This document shows, piece by piece, positions 1 to 5,759 of a DNA stretch of 5,759 nt. The stretch covers positions 1 to 5,759 of the forward strand of contig JABIME010000361.1 in the NCBI GenBank assembly GCA_018654125.1. Direction: 5' to 3'. How positions within the stretch are numbered: the first letter of the stretch is position 1; every line of letters begins with the position of its first letter. The notes beneath the pieces are model-generated. The model had not been told where the DNA came from, made no database searches, and saw only the letters and a list, made by a program, of their open reading frames with translations. The translations under genes were made by a program, and so were the position numbers. Source of the stretch: Candidatus Cloacimonadota bacterium. GTDB lineage: Bacteria; Cloacimonadota; Cloacimonadia; Cloacimonadales; TCS61.

Positions 1-385
1 ATTTTACTATTGGTAATTTCCCAATATATCTTTCATCATATTTTTTTTCTTCAATGGAGACATCTTTTCTAAATATCTTATCCATCAGTAGAACATCCCA
101 ATCCTGTTCTAATACAATCTCTTCCAATTGCTCTGAGCGGTATCCGATCGCATATAGTGCACCAATTACACTTCCCATACTTGTTCCAGTTATATAGTCT
201 GGTTCTATCCCAATCTCTTCTAGAACCTTTAATACTCCAATATGAGCAATTCCCCGGGCTCCACCACCACTTAAAACTAATCCTATCTTTGGTCTCTCAA
301 CATTCATTTTGTCTTCAGCTTCTTCGGCCATAAGAAATGCAAATGTGCAAATTAATAAAATTGTAATAATATTTATACTCTTCAT
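1..385 (-). CDS. Patatin-like phospholipase, N-terminal part, exported (cut by left edge)
   Basis: The 128 visible residues begin with a Lys and a hydrophobic stretch (about residues 4-19) ending FLMA-EE, which reads as a signal peptide; the mature protein would act in the envelope. The patatin fold follows: the oxyanion loop GGGARG at 40-45 and the nucleophile elbow GTSMG at 67-71 with Ser69. The other half of the Ser-Asp dyad (usually DG[GA]) lies beyond the edge. Patatins hydrolyse acyl esters of lipids. The segment at 103-126 ([20 protein letters not shown], then lipophilic) resembles patatins of the PlpD type, which carry POTRA and outer-membrane barrel domains, but the C-terminus is not visible. 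The start at 385 was chosen because it places Lys2 just before the hydrophobic core. No Shine-Dalgarno sequence precedes it. In-frame ATGs at 403 and 406 would add 6-7 residues, and Met27 would remove the signal peptide. The family call is firm; the subtype is inference. Confidence 0.88.
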   Translation of the reverse strand, partial: MKSINIITILLICTFAFLMAEEAEDKMNVERPKIGLVLSGGGARGIAHIGVLKVLEEIGIEPDYITGTSMGSVIGALYAIGYRSEQLEEIVLEQDWDVLLMDKIFRKDVSIEEKKYDERYIGKLPIVK

Positions 386-568
386 AATAAACCAAACGAA
401 CATCATCACAAATGAGGTCAATTCATTTTTTATTTCAATAAAGAGTTATTTCATATTACATTTTAATAAAACCTTGCTAATATAACTCACTCATAAATTT
501 TGGTTTACGTAATTCTCAGGATACACGTTCTTTCTGAATGTTACAAATAAATAAAACATAGGAAACAC
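386..568. other. Divergent intergenic region between phospholipase and helicase genes
   Basis: These 183 bases separate two genes read outward, so both promoters should lie here. The sequence is very AT-rich. A TATAAC at 481-486 could be a -10 element for the helicase, but no good -35 sits upstream. On the minus strand a TTGACC at 413-418 could be a -35, but no good -10 follows and it would lie very near the phospholipase start. An 8-base palindrome TTACGTAA lies at 505-512. I see no small gene, riboswitch or clear leader hairpin. The helicase leader could be regulatory, as in cold-inducible deaD genes, but nothing here shows it. Confidence 0.4.
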
Positions 569-2281
569 ATGAGTAATTTAGAAAAATTTGAAAAATTGGG
601 GTTATCAGAAAAATCGCTTTTGGCGATAAGTAAAAAAGGATTTGAAGAACCTTCTCCCATTCAAACACTAACAATTCCCCTACTTCTTAAAAATGAGAAA
701 GATATTGTAGGACAGGCACAAACCGGAACCGGAAAAACTGCTGCTTTTGGCCTGCCGATAATGGATAATATAGTAGAAGATACCGGAAAAGTTCAGGCAC
801 TTATTATTGCTCCAACTCGCGAGCTTGCAGTTCAAGTAGCAGAAGAAATGAATTCTTACCGTGGTGGTAGAAGTATTGGTATATTGCCAGTTTACGGTGG
901 GCAATCATATGATCAACAATTTCGTCGTCTTAAAAAGGGTGTGGAAATCATAGTAGGAACTCCTGGCCGTCTGATAGATCATTTGAATCGCGGCACGTTA
1001 AATCTGGATGATTTAAAATTTATGGTTTTAGATGAAGCAGATGAAATGCTTAATATGGGTTTTATAGAAGATATTGAGCTTATTCTTTCTAAAACACCAA
1101 AAGAAAAAAGAGTTTTATTGTTTTCTGCCACAATGCCCCAAAGAATCGTGCAGTTGGCAGGTAAATTCATGGGTGAATACGAAGTCATAAAAGTTCAATC
1201 TGAGCAGCTAACAGTGAATTTGACCGATCAGATCTATTTTGAAGTACGAACTTCTGATAAGTTTGAAGCTTTGTGTAGAATAATCGATGTGGAAAAAGAT
1301 TTTTATGCGCTTGTTTTCTGCCGTACAAAACTAAAAACAGATCATCTTGCTAATGCACTGATTGATCGTGGTTATGATGCCGCATCGTTGCATGGTGATA
1401 TATCTCAAGCACAGCGGGAACGTATACTGGGTCAGTTCAAGAAAAAGCGTGTGAATATATTGGTAGCTACCGATGTCGCTGCAAGAGGAATAGACATTAA
1501 CGACCTTACACACGTGCTTAACTATTCCCTTCCACAAGATCCCGAAAGTTATGTTCACCGTATTGGAAGAACAGGTAGGGCCGGGAAACAGGGAACTGCC
1601 ATTACTTTTATAACTCCTTCGGAATACCGGAAATTAATGAATATCCAACGAATCTCAAAATCTGAAATTCGTAAAGAATCACTTCCAAAAGTAAAACAGT
1701 TAATTAAACTTAAACGCAAGAGAATTGTTGAAGAGATCAATGAGATAATAGTAACTGGAAAATTTGGTGAAAATATGCATGTTGCAAATGAACTTCTGGC
1801 ACAATACCCAGCAGATCAGGTTATTGCATCCCTTTTAACGCATGCATATAAAGATGAATTCTCTGTGGAAAAATATATCGAAATTCATGAGCCAGGAACT
1901 AAGCGTAAAACCCCTCGCAGAAAACCTGAAAATTCTCCTGACCAGGAAGGGATTACACGTTTGTTTATAGCTTTGGGACGCAAAGATAAGATGGATCCTC
2001 CAAAACTTGTTAAGTTAATTCAGGAAGAAGCAATGGTGGAGCCTAACTTGATACGCAACGTTGAAATTTATGATAATTTCTCTTTTGCAAATGTTCCATT
2101 TGAAGAGGCCGGACACATCATTGAGGTCTTCCGTGGAAGAGGTAGAGATAAGAAACCATTGATAGTGGAAGCTAAAGGAAAAGAGAAGGCAAGCCCGAAA
2201 AAGAGCTTTCGCTCCGGTGCTCCCCGCAAAAGTAGAGACAGAAGACAAGGAAGCGGAAAACCCAACAGAAATAGAAGGTAG
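569..2281 (+). CDS. deaD: DEAD-box ATP-dependent RNA helicase, DeaD/CsdA/CshA type
   Basis: This cytoplasmic RNA helicase (570 residues) uses ATP to open short RNA duplexes; the family acts in ribosome assembly, mRNA decay and cold adaptation. All core motifs are intact: Q motif GFEEPSPIQ 24-32, motif I AQTGTGKT 50-57, Ia PTRELA 82-87, GG 110-111, TPGR 131-134, DEAD 155-158, SAT 186-188, ARGIDI 305-310 and HRIGRTGR 330-337. Residues about 350-440 match the dimerisation/linker region of CsdA and CshA. Residues 461-535 are a DbpA-like RNA-binding domain (GITRLFIALGRKDKM start, LIRNVEIYDNFSFANVP core). The last 30 residues hold 12 Lys/Arg and form a disordered basic tail. A weak AGGA lies 5 bases before the ATG. 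The gene stands alone, followed by its own terminator. DeaD, CshA and DbpA share parts, so the function is sure but the exact orthologue is less so. Confidence 0.96.
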   Translation: MSNLEKFEKLGLSEKSLLAISKKGFEEPSPIQTLTIPLLLKNEKDIVGQAQTGTGKTAAFGLPIMDNIVEDTGKVQALIIAPTRELAVQVAEEMNSYRGGRSIGILPVYGGQSYDQQFRRLKKGVEIIVGTPGRLIDHLNRGTLNLDDLKFMVLDEADEMLNMGFIEDIELILSKTPKEKRVLLFSATMPQRIVQLAGKFMGEYEVIKVQSEQLTVNLTDQIYFEVRTSDKFEALCRIIDVEKDFYALVFCRTKLKTDHLANALIDRGYDAASLHGDISQAQRERILGQFKKKRVNILVATDVAARGIDINDLTHVLNYSLPQDPESYVHRIGRTGRAGKQGTAITFITPSEYRKLMNIQRISKSEIRKESLPKVKQLIKLKRKRIVEEINEIIVTGKFGENMHVANELLAQYPADQVIASLLTHAYKDEFSVEKYIEIHEPGTKRKTPRRKPENSPDQEGITRLFIALGRKDKMDPPKLVKLIQEEAMVEPNLIRNVEIYDNFSFANVPFEEAGHIIEVFRGRGRDKKPLIVEAKGKEKASPKKSFRSGAPRKSRDRRQGSGKPNRNRR

Positions 2282-2297
2282 TAATTAGATATAAAAG

Positions 2298-2332
2298 AAC
2301 AGCCAGATCTGATGATCTGGCTGTTTTGTTTT
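2298..2332 (+). terminator. Intrinsic terminator of the RNA helicase gene
   Basis: A perfect 12-base-pair stem (2298-2309 with 2314-2325) closes a 4-base loop, TGAT. The core is AACAGCCAGATC and it is followed by TTTTGTTTT. It starts 17 bases after the helicase stop codon. Read from the other strand, the same hairpin lies 46 bases past the end of the converging ferritin-like gene. There it is followed by CTTTTATATC, so it may also stop that transcript, less strongly. Confidence 0.9.
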
Positions 2333-2371
2333 ATGTCAAATTCATTACTAAAATAAGAATTAAACCTTAAT

Positions 2372-2860
2372 CTAAAACGGTTGAAATCTGTTTTTTTGCC
2401 AATATGTCTTTTCGGCAGTATCAGCAATTTTTATCAGATCCTCGTAATGACGTTTTTCCCAAGTTACCATTTTATTGAAAAACTCTTTTAATATTGCATT
2501 ATCTGCTTGATCTGCAGATCTTTGATAAAACTCAAAAGCGTTTTTTTCTAATAGTGTTGCAACAGAAATGGCTGAAAACAACATCTGGTTAGAGCCGATC
2601 CTATGAAGAAAATTATCAGTAAAGATCAAATTTTCTGTATCTTCCGTATCAATAATTTTTATTTCCTCATTATTGGTTATTTGTTTATAATACTCTAATA
2701 GGTAATTATAATGTCTTCGCTCTTCGTCTGCCATATCTCTAAAAAAACTTATTACTTCAGCATCCTCTGAATTCGTAAGAGCATTCTGATATATGTTTAT
2801 GCTATCCATTTCCCCACGCATTGCATTTTTCAATGCTAACAATAGTTCATCATTATTCAT
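2372..2860 (-). CDS. Rubrerythrin-like (ferritin-like) diiron protein, no rubredoxin domain
   Basis: This 162-residue, all-helical protein has the six ligands of a rubrerythrin-type diiron centre in a four-helix bundle: Glu17, Glu47-x-x-His50, Glu105 and Glu135-x-x-His138. Tyr24 and Tyr112 each lie seven residues after the lone Glu of their half. Rubrerythrins reduce hydrogen peroxide in the cytoplasm of anaerobes; relatives store iron. The C-terminal rubredoxin Fe(Cys)4 domain of classical rubrerythrin is absent and no Cys pairs are present, so electrons would have to come from a separate partner. Residues 62-90 form an acidic linker between the two helix pairs. The start is set by a strong AAAGGAG (2866-2872) five bases upstream of ATG. 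The gene converges on the helicase and diverges from the membrane protein. The fold and metal site are confident; peroxidase versus another diiron role is not settled. Confidence 0.9.
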   Translation of the reverse strand: MNNDELLLALKNAMRGEMDSINIYQNALTNSEDAEVISFFRDMADEERRHYNYLLEYYKQITNNEEIKIIDTEDTENLIFTDNFLHRIGSNQMLFSAISVATLLEKNAFEFYQRSADQADNAILKEFFNKMVTWEKRHYEDLIKIADTAEKTYWQKNRFQPF

Positions 2861-2903
2861 TTTATCTCCTTTCTTTCAACATACTTTATAAAAACACCTC
2901 TAC

Positions 2904-2931
2904 AAGTTACTATTAATTCATTCGGAGTCAA
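2904..2931 (-). promoter_or_regulatory. Weak candidate promoter for the ferritin-like gene
   Basis: On the minus strand a good -35, TTGACT (2926-2931), is followed after 16 bases by TAACTT (2904-2909), which matches only half of the -10 consensus. It lies about 45 bases before the start codon. No clear PerR or Fur palindrome is visible around it. This is consensus matching in AT-rich sequence only. Confidence 0.22.
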
Positions 2932-2966
2932 ATAAATTGTTCTTAAACTTTGTAATACATGCTTTT

Positions 2967-2989
2967 TTTCTCATTGCTATAGTGAGAAA
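2967..2989. repeat. Small inverted repeat between divergent genes
   Basis: TTTCTCA (2967-2973) and TGAGAAA (2983-2989) are exact inverted arms. Three further inner pairs, two of them G-T, would leave a three-base loop. A run of T precedes it on the plus strand and no T-run follows on either strand, so it is not a terminator. It lies between two divergent genes and could be an operator for either, or chance in AT-rich DNA. Confidence 0.35.
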
Positions 2990-2992
2990 CTG

Positions 2993-3024
2993 TTGAATGA
3001 TTTGGTTATTGACAATATTATAAT
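2993..3024 (+). promoter_or_regulatory. Candidate promoter for the small membrane protein gene
   Basis: A perfect TATAAT lies at 3019-3024, 33 bases before the start codon. The upstream TTGAAT (2993-2998) is 20 bases away, longer than the usual 16-18. A perfect TTGACA at 3009-3014 pairs instead with GAAAAT (3032-3037) at 17 bases, but that leaves a very short leader. One of the two is plausible; the sequence alone does not decide, and promoter consensus in this lineage is uncertain. Confidence 0.33.
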
Positions 3025-3057
3025 AAATATTGAAAATAATTAACAAAGGATAACAGA

Positions 3058-3396
3058 ATGAATAGAGTTGAAGAAGAACTTAGGTTAAAATTGCAGTTAA
3101 GGCTAGATGAAGAAAACAAAAGTTCGATAGAGAAAGCACAAAAAGAAAATACTGTTCGAATAGGTAATTTTATTCTTGGTGTTGTAATCTGGTTTATCTC
3201 TTTCTCTATTCTTTCTTATTTACAAGAAGGTTTTCACTTTTTCATATTAGGAATAATTTTAGCTATAGATATTGCAATAAGTGCCTTTGGAAAAGCTCAT
3301 GATATTGGTTTGGGACAGCTTCTCAAAATTCGTCTTTCTATTATTTATATAACAGTAATTATTCTTAGTATGATCATAGAAATATCTAACCAGTAG
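3058..3396 (+). CDS. Small membrane protein of unknown function, three predicted TM segments
   Basis: I do not recognise this 112-residue protein. Residues 1-33 are highly charged and look helical, rich in Glu, Lys, Arg and Gln (VEEELRLKLQLRLDEENK), possibly a short coiled coil or a cytoplasmic amphipathic helix. Three hydrophobic segments follow at about 36-55, 59-77 and 90-107. TM2 carries an Asp (Asp71) inside an otherwise apolar stretch. A loop with Lys79, His81 and Asp82 joins TM2 to TM3. There is no signal peptide and no catalytic motif. The gene is supported by AAAGGA (3045-3050) seven bases before the ATG, a candidate promoter and a terminator right after the stop. It is transcribed divergently from the ferritin-like gene, which does not by itself show a shared role. 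Confidence 0.75.
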   Translation: MNRVEEELRLKLQLRLDEENKSSIEKAQKENTVRIGNFILGVVIWFISFSILSYLQEGFHFFILGIILAIDIAISAFGKAHDIGLGQLLKIRLSIIYITVIILSMIIEISNQ

Positions 3397-3400
3397 ATAT

Positions 3401-3446
3401 AAAAAAAAGGGGAAAGCATTTTTGCTCTCCCCTTTTATACTTTTTT
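3401..3446. terminator. Bidirectional intrinsic terminator between converging genes
   Basis: A 14-base-pair stem with one A-C mismatch (3405-3418 with 3423-3436) closes a TTTT loop; its core is AAAAGGGG against CCCCTTTT. On the plus strand it is followed by TTTTATACTTTTTT, and on the minus strand by a run of eight T (3401-3408). It begins 8 bases after the membrane-protein stop and 20 bases past the protease stop, so it is placed to end both transcripts. Confidence 0.9.
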
Positions 3447-3456
3447 AAACTTAGTA

Positions 3457-5759
3457 TTACTTCAGCAAGATCATTTTCTTGGTTGATGTATATTCTTTTG
3501 AATCCATTTTATAGAAGTAAATTCCACTTGAAACTGATTTATTGCTATTGTCTCTTCCGTTCCAAGTTGTAAAATGAACACCTTCATCCAGAGTTTCAGA
3601 GATCAAAGTTTTTACAAGCTGTCCACGAGTATTGAAAACTTTTAAACTCACAAAACCGTTTTCCTTAATGCTGAAACTAATGTTCGTATCAGGATTAAAT
3701 GGATTTGGATAATTCTTATTAAGCTCATTTGCAAAAGTTGGAACTAATTCCGGTTCGATACCAGAAGTAGCATCAAAGCCATTACCTGTTCTTTGAGGAT
3801 TACGCTTGAAGTTCGCCCAATGTACGGCACCGCTTGAACCTTTGTAATCTAACAAGTAATAAGCAGATTGATTTGGAACAAGAATTTCAATATCACCATC
3901 ATCATCAGCGTACCCTACAGCAGGAGCGACCTGTACAGGGTTTCCTAAATTTACTGGGAACATGAAGGTCTCAGCGCCTGTAATATCTATTGAGTGGATA
4001 TTTCCTGCATCATCTCCAAATATGATATCAGGTGTTCCGTTTCCATCCATATCTACGATTACAGGAGTAGATTCAACAGAGTTGCCAACATTATGTGGGA
4101 AGTTTGGAAGGTAATTTCCAGCTTGATTAATTACGTGAACTCCACCTGGCTGATCAACAAAACAGATCTCATTATTTCCATTATTGTTAAAGTCTGCTGC
4201 AACAATTCCAGTACGAACATCTTCACCAACATTCATATCCCAGATGAGTGAGCCGTCATGGTTAATTGCATAAACTGTTCCTGGTGTTGTAGCAATAACA
4301 ACTTCAGGATTTGTATCACCATCAAAATTCACGATAGTAGGACCATAAGTAGAGCCAAAACCGATAGAGAAAGGCCAACCAGAAAGGTTTGCACCGGTAT
4401 TCGAAGAAATCGCATTCAAAGAGCCAGCAATTGTAACAACAAGAACCTCCATATTTCCATCACTATTCAAATCACCAACTGCAGGAGATGCCATCGCAGG
4501 TGCGGTTAAAGTAGCTGGGAAATTAGGGAAGGCAGAACCATCAGAATTGAGAATATGTATTAAACCTGGATTAAATGTACACAATATTACTTCCGAAGTA
4601 CCATTACCATCAACATCTGCAATCATAGGATTACTTCTAATATCTGCTTCTGTATTATAATCGAAAATTGTATCACCATTAATATCATAAGCTATGAGAT
4701 GACCATCATCGTTACCAATTACTATATCTTCTATGTTGTCTCCATCTACAAGACCTACCGCAACAGCAACTGCAATGTTAGCGCCTGTATCTATAGGGAA
4801 TGGAGCAACTGGAGAGCCATCTTCATGCATAACATGAAGCATTCCATCGTAATCACCAAAGATCATTTCTCTTGAACCATCATCTTCGAGATCAATAATT
4901 ACACCACCAGAAGTTGTTAAGCTTCCCAGAACCAAAGGCCAACCAGCTTGAGCTAATGTTAATTCAACATCAAATTCAAGATCTGCAGTATATGGCCATG
5001 TTGCACTAGGATTAGCTGAAATTGTAAGTGTAAAAGGAATTGTATAATCGCCAATATCGGCAGGAGTTTCAAAAATAAAAGGATCTCCAGAATTCCAACC
5101 ATTATATCCAGATGCGATATCGGGATATGTTGACTCATCACTTGATATTGTAACTTCAGCAATATCACAACTTAGAGTAGCTGTAATACTTGTTGCGTCA
5201 ACCCAAAAATCATCATTTTCTAACTGAACCATAAGGGAGATCGTCTCACCCGGATTTGCAACGCCATCACCGTCTCCGGTTTGTTCCAAAGCTGTAATTT
5301 CTATTACAGAGAGATTTGGAATTAGATCATACATTGTTCCCCTAAAAGCATTAACACGTCCTGAGCCTAACCAGCCTTCATATCCAGGATTTAAAGCATC
5401 AATATCATCACAAGTAAGTTCTACTCTGGTTTTAAGGTCTGCTGCTGAGATTGTTGGATGAATAGATTTGATAAGACCAGTAACACCGGCTACAATTGGA
5501 GAAGCCATTGATGTTCCATTAAAACTAGCATAACCGTTTCCATTGATAATTGTTGAATAGATTCCAGAACCTGGTGCTGACACATCAACAGGAGGTCCAA
5601 AACTTGAAAAGTTTGCTTTTATATCACTATTTGGGCCTGTAGCAGCAACACAAATAGCGTTTGTTGCATTACCAGGATAATGTGGATTTGTTCCAACATT
5701 AATATTATCATTTCCAGCAGCGGCTACAACAACAGAACCAACGCCTTGTGCATAATTAA
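3457..5759 (-). CDS. Secreted subtilisin-like (S8) protease with Ig-like domain, beta-propeller repeats and C-terminal sorting domain (cut by right edge)
   Basis: The reading frame stays open to the right edge, giving 766 visible residues (numbered here from the edge). Residues 1-145 are the C-terminal half of an S8 catalytic domain: AAAGN with the oxyanion Asn16, VSAPG at 59-63, and GTSMASP at 81-87 with nucleophile Ser83. The catalytic Asp and His, any propeptide and the signal peptide lie outside. Residues about 148-268 form an Ig-like beta domain opening with GDGDGVANPGE. Residues 273-646 are eight FG-GAP/VCBS-type repeats, then WANFKRNPQRTG. Residues 681-766 are NYPNPFNP, a FlgD-like Ig domain and a final KKMILLK, the type IX-style sorting tail (TIGR04183-like). 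The protein is thus expected at the cell surface or secreted, degrading proteins. A GTG at 5583 could be taken for a start, but it is the Val of VSAPG inside the catalytic domain. It is likely monocistronic at its 3' end. Confidence 0.95.
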   Translation of the reverse strand, partial: NYAQGVGSVVVAAAGNDNINVGTNPHYPGNATNAICVAATGPNSDIKANFSSFGPPVDVSAPGSGIYSTIINGNGYASFNGTSMASPIVAGVTGLIKSIHPTISAADLKTRVELTCDDIDALNPGYEGWLGSGRVNAFRGTMYDLIPNLSVIEITALEQTGDGDGVANPGETISLMVQLENDDFWVDATSITATLSCDIAEVTISSDESTYPDIASGYNGWNSGDPFIFETPADIGDYTIPFTLTISANPSATWPYTADLEFDVELTLAQAGWPLVLGSLTTSGGVIIDLEDDGSREMIFGDYDGMLHVMHEDGSPVAPFPIDTGANIAVAVAVGLVDGDNIEDIVIGNDDGHLIAYDINGDTIFDYNTEADIRSNPMIADVDGNGTSEVILCTFNPGLIHILNSDGSAFPNFPATLTAPAMASPAVGDLNSDGNMEVLVVTIAGSLNAISSNTGANLSGWPFSIGFGSTYGPTIVNFDGDTNPEVVIATTPGTVYAINHDGSLIWDMNVGEDVRTGIVAADFNNNGNNEICFVDQPGGVHVINQAGNYLPNFPHNVGNSVESTPVIVDMDGNGTPDIIFGDDAGNIHSIDITGAETFMFPVNLGNPVQVAPAVGYADDDGDIEILVPNQSAYYLLDYKGSSGAVHWANFKRNPQRTGNGFDATSGIEPELVPTFANELNKNYPNPFNPDTNISFSIKENGFVSLKVFNTRGQLVKTLISETLDEGVHFTTWNGRDNSNKSVSSGIYFYKMDSKEYTSTKKMILLK
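3460..3723 (-). other. C-terminal FlgD-like / type IX-style sorting domain of the protease
   Basis: The last 88 residues begin LNKNYPNPFNPDTNISFSI and run through VSLKVFNTRGQLVKTL, a GVHFTTWNGRD turn and SSGIYFYKM to a Lys-rich end. This order (NPFNP linker, FlgD-like Ig strands, KKMILLK) is characteristic of surface-protein tails in Bacteroidota, Fibrobacterota and Cloacimonadota, where such domains direct type IX secretion. The family match is by recognition; whether this organism has the secretion machinery cannot be seen here. Confidence 0.82.
3820..4941 (-). repeat. Eight FG-GAP/VCBS-type protein repeats (predicted beta-propeller) within the protease
   Basis: Aromatic anchors recur at visible residues 273, 320, 365, 413, 461, 506, 553, 600 and 647, spaced 45-48 residues. 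Six of the nine are followed by Pro (WPLVLG, FPIDTG, FPATLT, WPFSIG, FPHNVG, FPVNLG). Sixteen residues after each of the first eight comes an Asp-rich loop leading to a beta strand, as in DVDGNGTSEVIL and DMDGNGTPDIIF, which resemble calcium-binding FG-GAP loops. The first loop position is Asp in repeats 1, 3, 4, 6 and 7, but Leu, Asn and Tyr in repeats 2, 5 and 8. Repeats are diverged at DNA level, so this is an old protein-level array rather than a recent tandem duplication. Confidence 0.88.

Noticed and set aside
386..568. Cold-shock-type structured leader or riboswitch upstream of the helicase
   Set aside because: The region is short and AT-rich and I found no convincing hairpins or known aptamer core; only a short palindrome is visible.
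680..1740. Several minus-strand open frames inside the helicase gene (680-904, 979-1188, 1331-1558, 1555-1740)
   Set aside because: All are antisense to intact helicase motifs and show no start signals or recognisable protein features.
2068..2427. Minus-strand open frame of 119 residues spanning the end of the helicase and the end of the ferritin-like gene
   Set aside because: It crosses the helicase terminator and overlaps two well-supported genes in other frames; its sequence is low-complexity Leu/Phe/Ser with no domain.
3994..4509. Two open frames on the plus strand (3994-4251 and 4258-4509), rich in Asn, Ile and Cys
   Set aside because: They lie antisense to the propeller repeats; their composition is the mirror of the Asp/Gly/Asn-rich repeats, and no ribosome binding site or family resemblance supports them.
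3820..4941. DNA tandem repeat or CRISPR-like array
   Set aside because: The regularity is at protein level with period 45-48 codons; DNA units are diverged and there are no identical repeats with spacers.
4959..5168. Minus-strand open frame of 69 residues within the protease Ig-like domain
   Set aside because: It is an alternative frame of the protease gene, hydrophobic by codon shift only, with no ribosome binding site.

Overview
The window is AT-rich bacterial DNA holding five genes, two of them cut by the window edges. The best lineage hint is the end of the large minus-strand protease. It has an NYPNPFNP linker, a FlgD-like Ig domain and a final KKMILLK, a C-terminal layout used as an outer-surface/secretion tail in the Bacteroidota-Fibrobacterota-Cloacimonadota group. 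The wording resembles Candidatus Cloacimonadota most. This is inferred from protein style only; there is no rRNA or other marker gene.

Layout, left to right. (1) 1-385, minus: N-terminal part of an exported patatin-like phospholipase, running off the left edge. (2) 386-568: divergent intergenic region. (3) 569-2281, plus: a complete DEAD-box RNA helicase of the DeaD/CsdA/CshA type with a DbpA-like RNA-binding domain and a basic tail, followed by a strong intrinsic terminator (2298-2332). (4) 2372-2860, minus: a rubrerythrin/ferritin-like diiron protein without a rubredoxin domain. (5) 2861-3057: a second divergent intergenic region with candidate promoters and a small inverted repeat. (6) 3058-3396, plus: a 112-residue protein with three predicted membrane segments and no recognised family. 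(7) 3405-3436: a hairpin with T-runs on both sides, placed to end both converging genes. (8) 3457-5759, minus: a secreted subtilisin-like (S8) protease without its N-terminus. It carries an Ig-like domain, eight FG-GAP/VCBS-type repeats predicted to form a beta-propeller, and the C-terminal sorting-type domain.

Strands alternate gene by gene and each complete gene has its own terminator or intergenic gap, so these look like single-gene transcription units rather than an operon. The contents are mixed: RNA remodelling, oxidative-stress or iron handling, envelope lipid hydrolysis and surface proteolysis. Nothing links them into one pathway, and I see no mobile element, CRISPR array, tRNA, rRNA or defence cassette. 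The most distinctive structure is the regular eight-unit repeat array in the protease. I found no convincing undescribed system.
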